Shown here piece by piece: positions 9,712-19,068 of a stretch of 64,000 nucleotides of DNA. This DNA comes from Moraxellaceae bacterium (GTDB lineage Bacteria > Pseudomonadota > Gammaproteobacteria > Pseudomonadales > Moraxellaceae), in the NCBI GenBank assembly GCA_029267635.1, contig JAJUIK010000001.1, positions 310,001 to 374,000 on the forward strand. The letters are read 5' to 3'. The notes under the pieces were generated by a model. That model was given only the letters and a program-made list of their open reading frames with translations, did no database searches and was not told the DNA's origin. Every line of letters starts with the position of its first letter. The stretch's first letter is position 1. The translations under genes and the position numbers were made by a program.

Positions 9712-11895
9712 ATGAAACTTCAAACTATAGCTTGTGCAGTTGCCATCGCGACCGGTGGCCTGTTTTTCAGTCATGCGATGAATGAGGCAATTGCGGCAAC
9801 CCAACCTGCTGCAACCAGCCAGTCCATCCAGCCAAGTCCAGAACAGGCTTTAGTTTCCCGTCAGTTGGCGACACTGGTCGACCGTCAGCATTATTTAAAT
9901 ATGCGTCTTGATGCCACAACTTCCAATCGTATTCTGGAGATGTATCTGGACAGTCTTGATCCGGATCATTCGCTATTTTTGGCTTCGGATATTGAACAAT
10001 ATAAAAAGAAATATGGGGAAAATTTTGGTGCTGCGCTCAAAGCCGGGGATTTATCGGGGCCGTATGCGATTCATCAGCAATACCGTCAGCGCCTCAAAAA
10101 CTTTAGCAGCTTTATGCTGGCCGAATTGAAAAAACCGCAAAACCTGAAACAGCGCGACGTCTATATTGATACCGACCGTGAAAAGGCGCCGTACCCGAAA
10201 AGTGTTGCAGAGCAGCAGGCGCATTGGCGCAAAATGCTGGTATCACAGCTGATCAACCTGACCATCAGTAAAGAAGAAGAGCTGGCCAAACAGAAAGCCT
10301 TAAAAGAAAATCCGGAATTGGCCAACGGGCAGGATATCGTCAGTCCAGAAGATCTGACGCCGGTACAAACCCTGACCAAGCGTTATACCCGTCAGCTGGA
10401 ACGCATTAACCGCATCAAGAGTGATGAGGTGCTGGAAAAAACCTTGAATGCCATGATGGCGACCTATGATCCGCACAGCAATTACTTTCCGCCTGTGGAT
10501 GCCATGGAGCTGAATCGTCAAACCACCTTACAGCTTGAAGGTATCGGGGTGTCGATTCGTCCGGATCGTGGCAATGAAGATTACACCAAGATCGAAACCA
10601 TCGTAGAAGGCGGTCCGGCCAACAAGTCAGGCCAGATCAAGTCCGGTGACCGCATTATTGGGGTCGCACAGGATGGTGAAAAAATGGTGGATGTGATTGG
10701 CTGGCCAAGTACTGAAATTGTCGGTTTGATCCGCGGTAAACGCGGGACCAAAGTGACTTTGAAGTTATTGGGACCAGGCGCCTCTATGGGGCAAGCGCGC
10801 AGTGTCACGCTGGTGCGTGATGTGATTAAGGAAGAAGATGCTGGCGTGCGTACCCGTACTGTAAATATTGTGCGTGATGGGCAACAGCACCGTTTTGGGG
10901 TGATTGAAATCCCCTCTTTCTACTTGAATTACCGTGCCCGCCGTGCCGGAACGGAGTACCGCTCTGTTTCTGAAGACACCAATAATGCGCTGAAAGAACT
11001 GGCTGCAAAAAATGTCGAAGGGATTATTGTCGATTTGCGTAACAACCCGGGCGGCTCGCTGGAAGAAGTCGCACGCATGCTGGGGCAGGTGATTAAATCC
11101 GGTCCTGTGGTACAGATCCGTGATGGCAATGGCAATGTCAGTGTATTCGAAGACAATGATGGTGGTGCGCAAACCTATGCCGGTCCGCTTGCAGTGCTGG
11201 TCAATCTGGCTTCTGCATCGGCTAGTGAAATCTACTCTGCTGCGATTCAGGACTATGAGCGTGGCATTGTGATTGGCAGTACCACAACCGGTAAAGGGAC
11301 AGCGCAGGTGCAACTCGATACTTTGGCTTATGGTCAGGCAACTCTGACTCAGCGCAAGTTCTATCGGGTAACGGGCGGCAGTACCCAGAACAAAGGCGTT
11401 GTGCCGGATATCAAACTGGTCGATATCTATAATGACGAGTTTGGTGAGCGCAAATCCAAGAATGCGCTGGTATGGGACACCATTTCCACCGCACCTTTTA
11501 AGCGTGAAGGAACGGTGCAACCGTATGTCAGCCGTTTAAGCGCATTATCCATGCAGCGTGTAGCTCAAGATCCACAATTCAACTATCTGAACCAGCGTAA
11601 GCAGATTGCACAGCAAACTGCCGAACAAAAACGTGTGGTGCTGGATATCGACCAGCGTAAGGCGGAATTACTGAGATTGGAAACCCAGAGTTTGGAGGCT
11701 GAAAACAAGCGTCGTCAGGCGGCCGGGCAAAAACCGTATGCCAACTGGGAAAGTTATCAGGCAGCCTTGGAGTCCTTGGCAGAAGCACGTGCCAAGATGA
11801 AAGCCGCAGAGCGTCCAACGTTGCCTGAAGAGGAAGCATTTGTCAGCGAGGCTGCACAAATCCTGCTGGATTATGCCAACTTGCAAAAGTCTTAA
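9712..11895 (+). CDS. prc: Carboxy-terminal (tail-specific) processing protease, S41 family
   Basis: Periplasmic serine protease of the Prc/Tsp type that trims or degrades proteins from their C-termini, including peptidoglycan hydrolases and lipoproteins in other bacteria. The 727-residue protein starts with a Sec signal peptide (TIACAVAIATGGLFFSHAM... AIAAT). A PDZ domain lies near 235-325 (LEGIGVSI, GGPANKSGQIKSGDRIIGV) and the S41 core near 360-580. The catalytic serine is probably in NLASASASEIYS and the lysine in TTGKGTAQVQ. A C-terminal DUF3340-type region ends the protein. An in-frame TTG 30 bases upstream exists, but ATG 9712 gives a clean signal peptide and is preferred. A terminator follows. 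Confidence 0.93.
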   Translation: MKLQTIACAVAIATGGLFFSHAMNEAIAATQPAATSQSIQPSPEQALVSRQLATLVDRQHYLNMRLDATTSNRILEMYLDSLDPDHSLFLASDIEQYKKKYGENFGAALKAGDLSGPYAIHQQYRQRLKNFSSFMLAELKKPQNLKQRDVYIDTDREKAPYPKSVAEQQAHWRKMLVSQLINLTISKEEELAKQKALKENPELANGQDIVSPEDLTPVQTLTKRYTRQLERINRIKSDEVLEKTLNAMMATYDPHSNYFPPVDAMELNRQTTLQLEGIGVSIRPDRGNEDYTKIETIVEGGPANKSGQIKSGDRIIGVAQDGEKMVDVIGWPSTEIVGLIRGKRGTKVTLKLLGPGASMGQARSVTLVRDVIKEEDAGVRTRTVNIVRDGQQHRFGVIEIPSFYLNYRARRAGTEYRSVSEDTNNALKELAAKNVEGIIVDLRNNPGGSLEEVARMLGQVIKSGPVVQIRDGNGNVSVFEDNDGGAQTYAGPLAVLVNLASASASEIYSAAIQDYERGIVIGSTTTGKGTAQVQLDTLAYGQATLTQRKFYRVTGGSTQNKGVVPDIKLVDIYNDEFGERKSKNALVWDTISTAPFKREGTVQPYVSRLSALSMQRVAQDPQFNYLNQRKQIAQQTAEQKRVVLDIDQRKAELLRLETQSLEAENKRRQAAGQKPYANWESYQAALESLAEARAKMKAAERPTLPEEEAFVSEAAQILLDYANLQKS

Positions 11896-11910
11896 CGCAT
11901 TTATTTGTTC

Positions 11911-11939
11911 AAAAAAGCCTATTTCGATAGGCTTTTTTT
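11911..11939. terminator. Terminator after prc
   Basis: AGCCTAT and ATAGGCT form a 7-bp stem with a TTCG tetraloop, extended by A and T runs on either side. It lies 15 bases after the prc stop. Confidence 0.9.
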
Positions 11940-12356
11940 ATGCCAGTGCATGGAATCCACATCATCGGTTCATTTAAAAAGCATAAGTTCGGGAAGTAAA
12001 AGAGCTCAATAATTAATTGATAAGCTGAACGATTTAAAAACCAGTAAACATGTGGAGCCAAGATAATAGAAAATAAGAAAAGTGTAGTAAATATGAAAAC
12101 TTTTAACTTATCTTTTAACCGGATATGTTGTGTGTGGCTTAAAAGTACCTGAGAGTGAGATTTATTACTCAAAATGCAGGGTGACATTTCAGTACAAGCG
12201 GCCAAATAAAACTTGACCTTCAACTGGATGATGTTATTTTCGTAGCAGAAAAATTTATTGTTGCAAATCGTTTCTTGTAGTACATGTTAACTATTTAATT
12301 TTATGCAATAAACGAACTATTAAAAACAAAAACAGATCGGGTGATGGAACTGGGAT
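11940..12356. other. AT-rich intergenic region upstream of the MHYT-GGDEF-EAL gene
   Basis: About 420 bases without a gene I can support. A minus-strand frame across 11909-12223 contains one hydrophobic stretch but runs into the prc terminator and lacks a ribosome site, so it is not called. The promoter of the downstream c-di-GMP gene must lie here. Confidence 0.6.
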
Positions 12357-14456
12357 ATGGTGGATGTAGATTACGATAGCAGCTTAGTCATCGCTTCTGT
12401 GATCGTGGCATTTCTCGCCAGTTATCTTGCCTTTTCGGTCGAGCAGTTTTTATTTCAGAAATTATATACAAAGCACGAAAAAACAGTGTTGCTTGCCAGT
12501 GGCCTGTTTTTAGGTTTCGCCATCTGGTCTATGCATATCGTGGGCATATTGGCCTGTCAGTTACCCGCCGGATTTTATTTTGACCCGGCCTTGACTGTAT
12601 TGTCCTATATCGTCGCGGTTGTGGCTTCGACCTTTAGTATCTGGTTGACGACGCGTTCCACTTTACCCATGCCCAGACTGATCATCGGGGCGATTTTCAT
12701 GGGACTGGGAATTTCAGGGATGCATTATATTGGTATGCTTGGGTTGATTCTGCCTAATCATCAAGTGCGGTATGATGCTGTACTGGTGGTGTGTTCGCTG
12801 CTGATTGCCATGAGCGGTTCGGGTTTGTCTTTCTGGCTGGCATTTAAGTACAAGATGATCTATGCCCCCTATAAATGGCAGCTCAAAGTTGGCATTACGG
12901 CGATGCTGGCGCTCAGTATTGTGGCTATGCATTATGTGGGGATGGCTGCGGCACATTTTCATATGCAAAGTGAGCTTCTGCCGATCCTCGGGCAGATGCC
13001 GGCAGGGCAAGGACTGTTACTGTTTACTATCATTTTTATTACCAGCCTGATTTTATTAGCGGTTTTTGCTGTAGCAATACTGGATTTGCGTCTGGAAGAG
13101 CGTAATAACCAGCTGTTAGCGGCCAATAAAGAACTGGCCAATCTGGCTATGCAGGATAATCTGACCAAGCTGCCCAACCGTCTGTTTCTCATTGATTATG
13201 CGCAGATGCTGATGAATGAGTATCGTGATTCAGCGCAGAAAATTGCCTGGATTTATATTGATCTGGACCGGTTTAAAGCCATTAATGATGCTTTTGGCCA
13301 TCATGTTGGCGATCAGTTACTGACCCATCTGACCAGCCGCATTCAGCGGCATTTAACTAATGAACAGAAACTACTGCGCATCGGGGGAGATGAGTTTTTG
13401 CTGGTGGCTGAAAACAGTAGCCCTGAAGAAGCCATCCAGATGGCAGAAAAAGTCTTACAGTGGATTCAGGACGGTTTTTTGATTGCTGGCAAGGATATCA
13501 ATATCTCGGCCAGTATTGGCATCGCCATGTATCCGGAACATGGCAATAATCCGCAGGATTTATTGATCAATGCCGATGCGGCCATGCTGATGTCGAAAGA
13601 GCAGGGACGAAATACCTATTCAATGTTCAACTACACGCTGGATCAGCAGGAAAGTAAAAGCCAGTCCAAACTCATCAATGACCTTTATAAAGCCGTGGAA
13701 GAAGAACAGTTTGTGCTGTTTTACCAGCCCAAATTCACCACCGATTATAAAATTTGCGGGGTAGAAGCCTTAATCCGTTGGAAACATCCGACCTTAGGAC
13801 TACTGACACCCAATATGTTCATTCAGGGTGCAGAAAAAACCGGGCTGATTATCCGTATGGGGTATTGGGCGCTGGAACAGGCCTGTAAGCAGATTCATGC
13901 CTGGGAGCAGTCTGGCGAACCTTTTTTCCCGATTGCAGTGAATTTGTCCGCGATTCAGTTTGAGCATAAACACCTGTTTACTACCCTGGAAAAATTGCTG
14001 GCCCAATACAAGATTCAGCCGGAACATCTGATTATTGAAATTACCGAATCTACCGCGATGCATCATATCGAGCTGAGTATCCGCACCTTTGAACGCTTGC
14101 GTCATATGGGTATTCGTATTGCCATTGATGATTTTGGTACCGGACATTCCAGTTTCTTGTATCTGAAAAAATTGCCGGTGGATGAACTGAAAATTGACCG
14201 CGGCTTTATCCGTGATTTGCAGGCCGGTTCCAAGGATGAAATGATCCTGGAAAGCATTATCCAGCTGGCTATTAAATTGGGACTGACAGTGACGGCAGAA
14301 GGCGTAGAAACGCCGTTACAGGCCGAAATCCTGACCCGTTTGGGCTGTCAGCAGTTGCAGGGCTTCTTATTGGGCATGCCAGTAGATCTCGAGCGCCTGA
14401 ATATCTTTCTATCCGATCTTGACCGTACCGCCTATCCCTTGTTGCAAGGTGTATGA
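12357..14456 (+). CDS. MHYT-domain diguanylate cyclase/phosphodiesterase
   Basis: A 699-residue inner-membrane protein for cyclic-di-GMP turnover. The N-terminal 245 residues form a seven-helix MHYT sensor with three repeats, SMHIVG (59), GMHYIG (121) and AMHYVG (190), whose Met/His residues are proposed to bind a metal such as copper and sense a diatomic gas. The GGDEF domain (about 265-425) has an intact GGDEF at 343-347, but TNEQ replaces the RxxD inhibitory site. The EAL domain (about 435-690) has EAL at 470-472, a conserved Asn in VNLSA, IEITES, DDFGTGHSS and AEGVET, so both activities could be retained. Single gene, likely with its own promoter in the long upstream gap. Ligand and net activity are unknown. 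Confidence 0.92.
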   Translation: MVDVDYDSSLVIASVIVAFLASYLAFSVEQFLFQKLYTKHEKTVLLASGLFLGFAIWSMHIVGILACQLPAGFYFDPALTVLSYIVAVVASTFSIWLTTRSTLPMPRLIIGAIFMGLGISGMHYIGMLGLILPNHQVRYDAVLVVCSLLIAMSGSGLSFWLAFKYKMIYAPYKWQLKVGITAMLALSIVAMHYVGMAAAHFHMQSELLPILGQMPAGQGLLLFTIIFITSLILLAVFAVAILDLRLEERNNQLLAANKELANLAMQDNLTKLPNRLFLIDYAQMLMNEYRDSAQKIAWIYIDLDRFKAINDAFGHHVGDQLLTHLTSRIQRHLTNEQKLLRIGGDEFLLVAENSSPEEAIQMAEKVLQWIQDGFLIAGKDINISASIGIAMYPEHGNNPQDLLINADAAMLMSKEQGRNTYSMFNYTLDQQESKSQSKLINDLYKAVEEEQFVLFYQPKFTTDYKICGVEALIRWKHPTLGLLTPNMFIQGAEKTGLIIRMGYWALEQACKQIHAWEQSGEPFFPIAVNLSAIQFEHKHLFTTLEKLLAQYKIQPEHLIIEITESTAMHHIELSIRTFERLRHMGIRIAIDDFGTGHSSFLYLKKLPVDELKIDRGFIRDLQAGSKDEMILESIIQLAIKLGLTVTAEGVETPLQAEILTRLGCQQLQGFLLGMPVDLERLNIFLSDLDRTAYPLLQGV

Positions 14457-14479
14457 TCCATTTAAAAAGCATGCTGATC

Positions 14480-14488
14480 TGCTACAAT
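14480..14488 (+). promoter_or_regulatory. Probable extended -10 promoter element for prfC
   Basis: TGCTACAAT, an extended -10 pattern (TGn followed by TACAAT at 14483-14488), lies 67 bases before the prfC ATG. No good -35 is visible, which is common for extended -10 promoters. Confidence 0.4.
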
Positions 14489-14554
14489 ATCGCCAATTTT
14501 TGCTATTGATCAGGTCTTGATCCTCTACACTGCGTTGCGCAGTAGGTGTCTTTC

Positions 14555-16147
14555 ATGAGTTTTAAAGATGAGTTAGCGGCGCAGGTCGCGCAGCGTCGTA
14601 CTTTCGCGATTATTTCCCACCCCGATGCCGGTAAAACCACCATGACAGAAAAACTGTTGCTATGGGGCCAGGCGATTCAGGTGGCAGGGATGGTAAAAAG
14701 CCGTAAATCGGATCGTGCCGCGACTTCAGACTGGATGGAAATGGAAAAGGAGCGTGGGATCTCGATTACCACCTCGGTCATGCAGTTCCCGTATAAAGAT
14801 CACATGATCAACCTGCTGGATACCCCGGGACATGAAGACTTCTCGGAAGATACTTACCGTACCTTAACTGCAGTCGACTCGGCATTGATGGTGATTGACG
14901 GGGCAAAAGGGGTCGAAGAACGGACCATCAAATTGATGGATGTGTGTCGTATGCGTGACACGCCGATTATCTCTTTTGTCAACAAAATGGACCGTGAAAT
15001 CCGTGAGCCATTAGAACTGCTGGATGAAATCGAAAACGTCCTGAAAATTAAATGTGTCCCGATTACCTGGCCATTGGGTTCAGGGCGTGACTTTGCCGGC
15101 GTCTACAATCTGCTGGAAGAAAAATTGTATGTGTATAAAGCCGGTTTTGGTTCGACCATCACGGATATTGAAGTGCGTGAAGGCTACGATTATCCGGACA
15201 TTCGCGAAAAAGTCGGTGATCTGGCCTGGGCTGCGTTTGAAGAATCCTTGGAATTGGTGCAGATGGCGAATGAGCCACTGGATCGTGAGCTATTCTTGCA
15301 AGGCAAACAGACTCCTGTGTTATTCGGTACCGCTTTAGGTAACTTTGGTGTAGACCATGTGCTGGATGCCTTTATCAACTGGGCACCGGAGCCCAAAGCA
15401 CATCCGACCGAAAACCGTGTGGTGGATGCCAAGGAAGAAGGCTTTAGCGGTTTCGTGTTTAAAATTCAGGCCAATATGGACCCGAAACACCGTGACCGTA
15501 TTGCTTTTATGCGCATCTGTTCGGGCAAGTACGAAAAAGGCCTGAAAATGAAGCATGTACGTATCGATAAAGACGTGCGGATTAGCGATGCCTTAACCTT
15601 CCTTGCGGGTGACCGTCAGCATCTCGAAGAAGCCTGGCCGGGCGATATCATTGGTTTGCACAACCACGGCACCATCCAGATTGGCGACACCTTTACCTCG
15701 GGTGAAAAACTGCAATTTACCGGTATTCCGCACTTTGCGCCCGAAATGTTCCGCCGTGTACGCCTGAAAGATCCTTTGAAGTCCAAACAGTTGCAAAAAG
15801 GTCTAAAAGAACTTTCAGAAGAAGGGGCAACCCAGGTATTTATGCCGCAAAACAGCAATGACCTGATCGTGGGTGCGGTCGGTGTGCTGCAATTTGAAGT
15901 GGTCGCGTATCGCTTAAAAGAAGAATACAAGGTCGATTGTATTTATGAGCCGGTCAGTATCAACACGGTACGCTGGGTGTCTTGTGACGACGAGAAAAAA
16001 TTCAATGAGTTCAAGAAAAAAGCCCATGACCAGCTATCGGTCGATGGTGGCGGTCACCTGACTTATCTGGCACCGAGCCGTGTCAATTTACAATTGATGC
16101 AGGAACGCTATCCGGACATCCAATTCCGTGCCACCCGCGAACATTAA
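14555..16147 (+). CDS. prfC: Peptide chain release factor 3
   Basis: GTPase that removes RF1/RF2 from the ribosome after peptide release. The 530-residue protein has the full family length. The G domain shows G1 SHPDAGKTT near residue 20, G2 [10 protein letters not shown]3 DTPGHEDF and G4 VNKMDRE; a beta-barrel domain II and an RF3 C-terminal domain follow. In-frame GTG 14546 lies three codons upstream, but ATG 14555 has AGTAGGTG six bases before it and gives [10 protein letters not shown], like other RF3 proteins. A hairpin terminator follows the stop. Confidence 0.96.
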   Translation: MSFKDELAAQVAQRRTFAIISHPDAGKTTMTEKLLLWGQAIQVAGMVKSRKSDRAATSDWMEMEKERGISITTSVMQFPYKDHMINLLDTPGHEDFSEDTYRTLTAVDSALMVIDGAKGVEERTIKLMDVCRMRDTPIISFVNKMDREIREPLELLDEIENVLKIKCVPITWPLGSGRDFAGVYNLLEEKLYVYKAGFGSTITDIEVREGYDYPDIREKVGDLAWAAFEESLELVQMANEPLDRELFLQGKQTPVLFGTALGNFGVDHVLDAFINWAPEPKAHPTENRVVDAKEEGFSGFVFKIQANMDPKHRDRIAFMRICSGKYEKGLKMKHVRIDKDVRISDALTFLAGDRQHLEEAWPGDIIGLHNHGTIQIGDTFTSGEKLQFTGIPHFAPEMFRRVRLKDPLKSKQLQKGLKELSEEGATQVFMPQNSNDLIVGAVGVLQFEVVAYRLKEEYKVDCIYEPVSINTVRWVSCDDEKKFNEFKKKAHDQLSVDGGGHLTYLAPSRVNLQLMQERYPDIQFRATREH

Positions 16148-16159
16148 TTTGCCAACCTG

Positions 16160-16188
16160 ACAGCTTCTTCGTGAAGCTGTTTTGTTAT
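16160..16188 (+). terminator. Terminator after prfC
   Basis: ACAGCTTC (16160-16167) and GAAGCTGT (16173-16180) form an 8-bp stem with loop TTCGT, followed by a T-rich tract. Confidence 0.7.
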
Positions 16189-16222
16189 TTTGAATGACTG
16201 TTGAGAATTAAGGAGCCCAGCC

Positions 16223-17035
16223 ATGTTGAAACCCGTGTTCATGACTTTGAGTATGGCACTTGCATTGTGTGGATTAACCGCCTGTGACTCCTCTCAACAA
16301 TCTCAAGATACAGATGAAAAAGGTTCGATTTTTCAGAGCCAGCCGGAAAAACTAGCGGCCTTACATATTCAGGAAAAGCCGGCGAATTACGCCTTACCAT
16401 TTTGTGAAAATAAAAACTGTATCGAGATCGAAATTCAGAGTATCCAGACCCAGGACAACTGGCTGAATGACTGGATTAGCCGCCATCAGGCCAATGTGAT
16501 TCAGCAGCAGATTGGGCTGAAACAGAATATGAGCTTGCAACAGGCGATTGATGCCTATGTAAAAAAATCCGATCAATGGCAAACAGAAAATAAAGCCCAT
16601 CGCGCCTATGAACTGCATCTGCAGACCCGTATTGCCTCGCAACGACAACAATATGTGTTGCTGCAGATTGCGGTGGATTCCAAACAGGAAGAACTTACGG
16701 TAAAAGATCGGCATTATTTTTTTGTGGCCGATCGTCAGCTGAAAAAGAACCTGAGTATTCTGGACGTGTTGCAAACCCAGCAACAGACCCGCATGAATGC
16801 CTGGGTACAGCAGCATTATCAGGACTGGCTTAAAAAGCAGACGGCTGAGGTGAAGAAACAGGCACCGAAAAAACTGTATTGGGGTCAGGCGGACTGGTTC
16901 TTTGATGCGGAAGGCATTGGTTTGCATTTTCGTGCCTATCAAATTGCTGAAGATGCCACACAGCTGGATATTTATTTCACTCCAGAACAGAGCCAACAAT
17001 TGTTAAAGCCTGAAATTTATCAGCAAATGTTTTAA
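16223..17035 (+). CDS. Putative lipoprotein, diverged paralog of the next gene
   Basis: A 270-residue exported lipoprotein: hydrophobic signal ending in lipobox LTAC, with cysteine 21 as the expected lipidation site. Serine follows at +2, compatible with outer-membrane sorting. The mature part has LPFCENKNCIEI near residue 55, then Gln-rich helices. The order of segments (a C-x-x-K-x-C-x-E-I motif, a YFF...L..LDVLQ segment, then a final FTPEQSQQLLKPEIY segment) matches the lipoprotein encoded 89 bases downstream, so the two look like tandem paralogs. The downstream copy keeps DUF3298/RsiV-like features; this one has lost the GGAHG signature. AAGGAG lies 10 bases before the ATG. Function unknown. 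Confidence 0.75.
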   Translation: MLKPVFMTLSMALALCGLTACDSSQQSQDTDEKGSIFQSQPEKLAALHIQEKPANYALPFCENKNCIEIEIQSIQTQDNWLNDWISRHQANVIQQQIGLKQNMSLQQAIDAYVKKSDQWQTENKAHRAYELHLQTRIASQRQQYVLLQIAVDSKQEELTVKDRHYFFVADRQLKKNLSILDVLQTQQQTRMNAWVQQHYQDWLKKQTAEVKKQAPKKLYWGQADWFFDAEGIGLHFRAYQIAEDATQLDIYFTPEQSQQLLKPEIYQQMF

Positions 17036-17124
17036 GCTTGATACAAAACATGATTGAGTTGCCGTCAACAACCTTTTAGGCTTAAAGCATATTTCTCCAA
17101 TGACCCTGTACGAAGGTTGCTGCA

Positions 17125-18117
17125 ATGTTGAGTTCTGCAAGAATATTGGTTTTCTCTGTTTTGGCCAGCATGCTTGGGCTGAGTGCCTGTCAGCCCAAAT
17201 CTGATTCTAAGTCGGATGCTGAGTCAGAAAAACCGCAGCTATCGGCCCAGCAAAATCAGCCAGCGATCCCGAGCCTGGAAGGGGAAATCGTCAAGTTGCA
17301 GCTTTCCTTGCCCGAATGTGATGGTAAGAGTTGCCCGGAAATCAGCATCGAGCGTTTGCAAAGTAATCAGGCTTTTATTGATCAGATCATTGATCAGCAA
17401 ATATTACGCCAGCTGGAGCAGATGCTGGATATCGCAGCGCCGATTGCCCAGACCACACCCTTAGAACATGCGGCCAGCGAGGCAAGTACACCTGCCGTTT
17501 CTCATGCGACAGTCGCCAACACCACCGTGCCTGCCACACCGCAACAGCAACTCGAGTCCCAAGTGCAACCATATACCACTGCCTTTTTGCAGCTGGATCA
17601 GGAAATCAAGCAGCTGGGAGCGACGCATGCCATCAACCTGATGATCAAGCCGAAAATTCTGGATGCGCAAGGCCCCATGGTGACGGTGGTGATCAATAGC
17701 AGCAGCTATTTGGGCGGTGCCCATGGGGCGGCTGCACAGCAGTATTATCATTTTGATTTAACTCAAAAGAAACAGTTGCAACTCGCGGATATTTTACAGG
17801 ACAAACAGCAGGCGGCATTAAAACAGCAGGCCTATGAGGTATTTAAACGCTGGGTGATCGATGCCAAACTGGCCAACAGCGTGGAAGACTATGAGCAGGT
17901 CTGGCCATTTAAGCTTTCAAATAATTTCTTTTTGGGGCAACAGGGCCTGATTTTGCAATATGGCGAATATGAAATTGGTCCTTATGTGGTGGGTTTGCCG
18001 CGTTTAGTCGTGCCGTATGCACAATTGCAGTCGATTTTAAAACCGCAATATCTGCCTCAATCAGACAATAAAAAACAAACTAAGTCTGCACCAGCTGTGG
18101 AAAAAACAGCACCTTAA
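17125..18117 (+). CDS. DUF3298/RsiV-like lipoprotein
   Basis: A 330-residue lipoprotein with signal peptide and lipobox LSAC (lipidated cysteine near residue 22). A charged, low-complexity linker follows, then LPECDGKSCPEI near residue 75, an Ala/Thr/Gln-rich insertion (about 110-150), and a C-terminal domain with SSYLGGAHGAAAQQYYHFDL and GPYVVGLPRLVVPYAQL. These last segments are typical of DUF3298 (RsiV-like, PdaC C-terminal family), which in RsiV binds lysozyme. Whether this protein binds peptidoglycan or a lysozyme is not known. It follows a diverged paralog, and its stop lies just before the tatD start (2-base gap), so the two are probably cotranscribed. Confidence 0.8.
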   Translation: MLSSARILVFSVLASMLGLSACQPKSDSKSDAESEKPQLSAQQNQPAIPSLEGEIVKLQLSLPECDGKSCPEISIERLQSNQAFIDQIIDQQILRQLEQMLDIAAPIAQTTPLEHAASEASTPAVSHATVANTTVPATPQQQLESQVQPYTTAFLQLDQEIKQLGATHAINLMIKPKILDAQGPMVTVVINSSSYLGGAHGAAAQQYYHFDLTQKKQLQLADILQDKQQAALKQQAYEVFKRWVIDAKLANSVEDYEQVWPFKLSNNFFLGQQGLILQYGEYEIGPYVVGLPRLVVPYAQLQSILKPQYLPQSDNKKQTKSAPAVEKTAP

Positions 18118-18119
18118 CC

Positions 18120-18944
18120 ATGCCGAATTGCCGTTTGTTTGATACGCATACCCATTTTGATGTCGCCGAGTTCGATCCTGATCGTGCAGAGTTGGCAGCA
18201 CAGGCTAAAGCCGTTGGGGTAGAAGCACTGATCTTGATTGGCTTTCTGGCAGAGCGTTTTCCTGATCTGTTGCAAACTCATCTTGAACTGCAACAGCTGG
18301 CTGTTGCACCGCGCAGCTATCTGGCACCAGGTTTACATCCTATTTATATTGAACAGCATCGGTCTGCGCATTTGCTGCAACTCGAACAGTTGTTACAAAG
18401 TCAAAATTGTGTAGCGGTGGGGGAGATCGGGCTGGATACTTTTTTGCCGCAACATAAACAGCCCGAAAGTCTGCAACAGCAGCAACACTATTTTGCGGCG
18501 CAGATGGAACTGGCGCGACAATATGATAAACCAATCCTGCTGCATATCCGTAAAGCCCATGGTGAGGCGTTAAAGCTACTGAAACAGCAGCAGTTTCAGC
18601 TTGGCGGGATTGCCCATGCCTTTAGTGGGGGAATCGAAGAGGCCAAGGCGTTTATCAAGCTGGGCTTTAAAATTGGCATCACCGGCCAGATTACCAATCC
18701 AAACGCAAAAAAATTGCGCTCGGTGGTACAGCAGGTGGGTGCAGAACATCTGGTACTGGAAACTGATTGTCCTGATATGACCCCATTGTGCTGCCAGATT
18801 TCGACCCAGCAGCGCACGCGCAATACCCCGGTCAATCTGCCCTATGTCCTGCATGGTCTAGCGGAAACCTTATCGATACCAGAAGCAGAACTGGCTGAGG
18901 TCTTGTGGAAAAACTCGCTAGATGCACTGCATTTATCCACTTAA
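18120..18944 (+). CDS. TatD-family metal-dependent hydrolase (putative DNase)
   Basis: A 274-residue TIM-barrel amidohydrolase, the usual TatD length. Metal ligands are visible: DTHTHFD at the N-terminus, GEIGLDTF near residue 101, LLHIRKAHGEA near 140, GIAHAFSGG near 162 and LETDCPDM near 218. The sequence resembles YjjV-like members more than TatD itself. Family members act as Mg-dependent nucleases or deoxynucleoside/tRNA-linked hydrolases; the substrate is not determined here. The start ATG follows the lipoprotein stop by two bases, indicating translational coupling. Confidence 0.88.
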   Translation: MPNCRLFDTHTHFDVAEFDPDRAELAAQAKAVGVEALILIGFLAERFPDLLQTHLELQQLAVAPRSYLAPGLHPIYIEQHRSAHLLQLEQLLQSQNCVAVGEIGLDTFLPQHKQPESLQQQQHYFAAQMELARQYDKPILLHIRKAHGEALKLLKQQQFQLGGIAHAFSGGIEEAKAFIKLGFKIGITGQITNPNAKKLRSVVQQVGAEHLVLETDCPDMTPLCCQISTQQRTRNTPVNLPYVLHGLAETLSIPEAELAEVLWKNSLDALHLST

Positions 18945-19068
18945 TGTCATCCCATACGCAATCTTTACCAATCAATAACAAAGCCTGCACCCAGTTGGCA
19001 TACAGTAAATAAAAGATGCTGATTTTTTAGAGCAAGAACAATAACATGCCCAGCCGGAGGGATAATCG

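Noticed and set aside
11909-12223. 104-codon minus-strand frame with one hydrophobic stretch
   Set aside because: It reads through the prc terminator and lacks a ribosome site. The hydrophobic segment is probably chance in AT-rich DNA.
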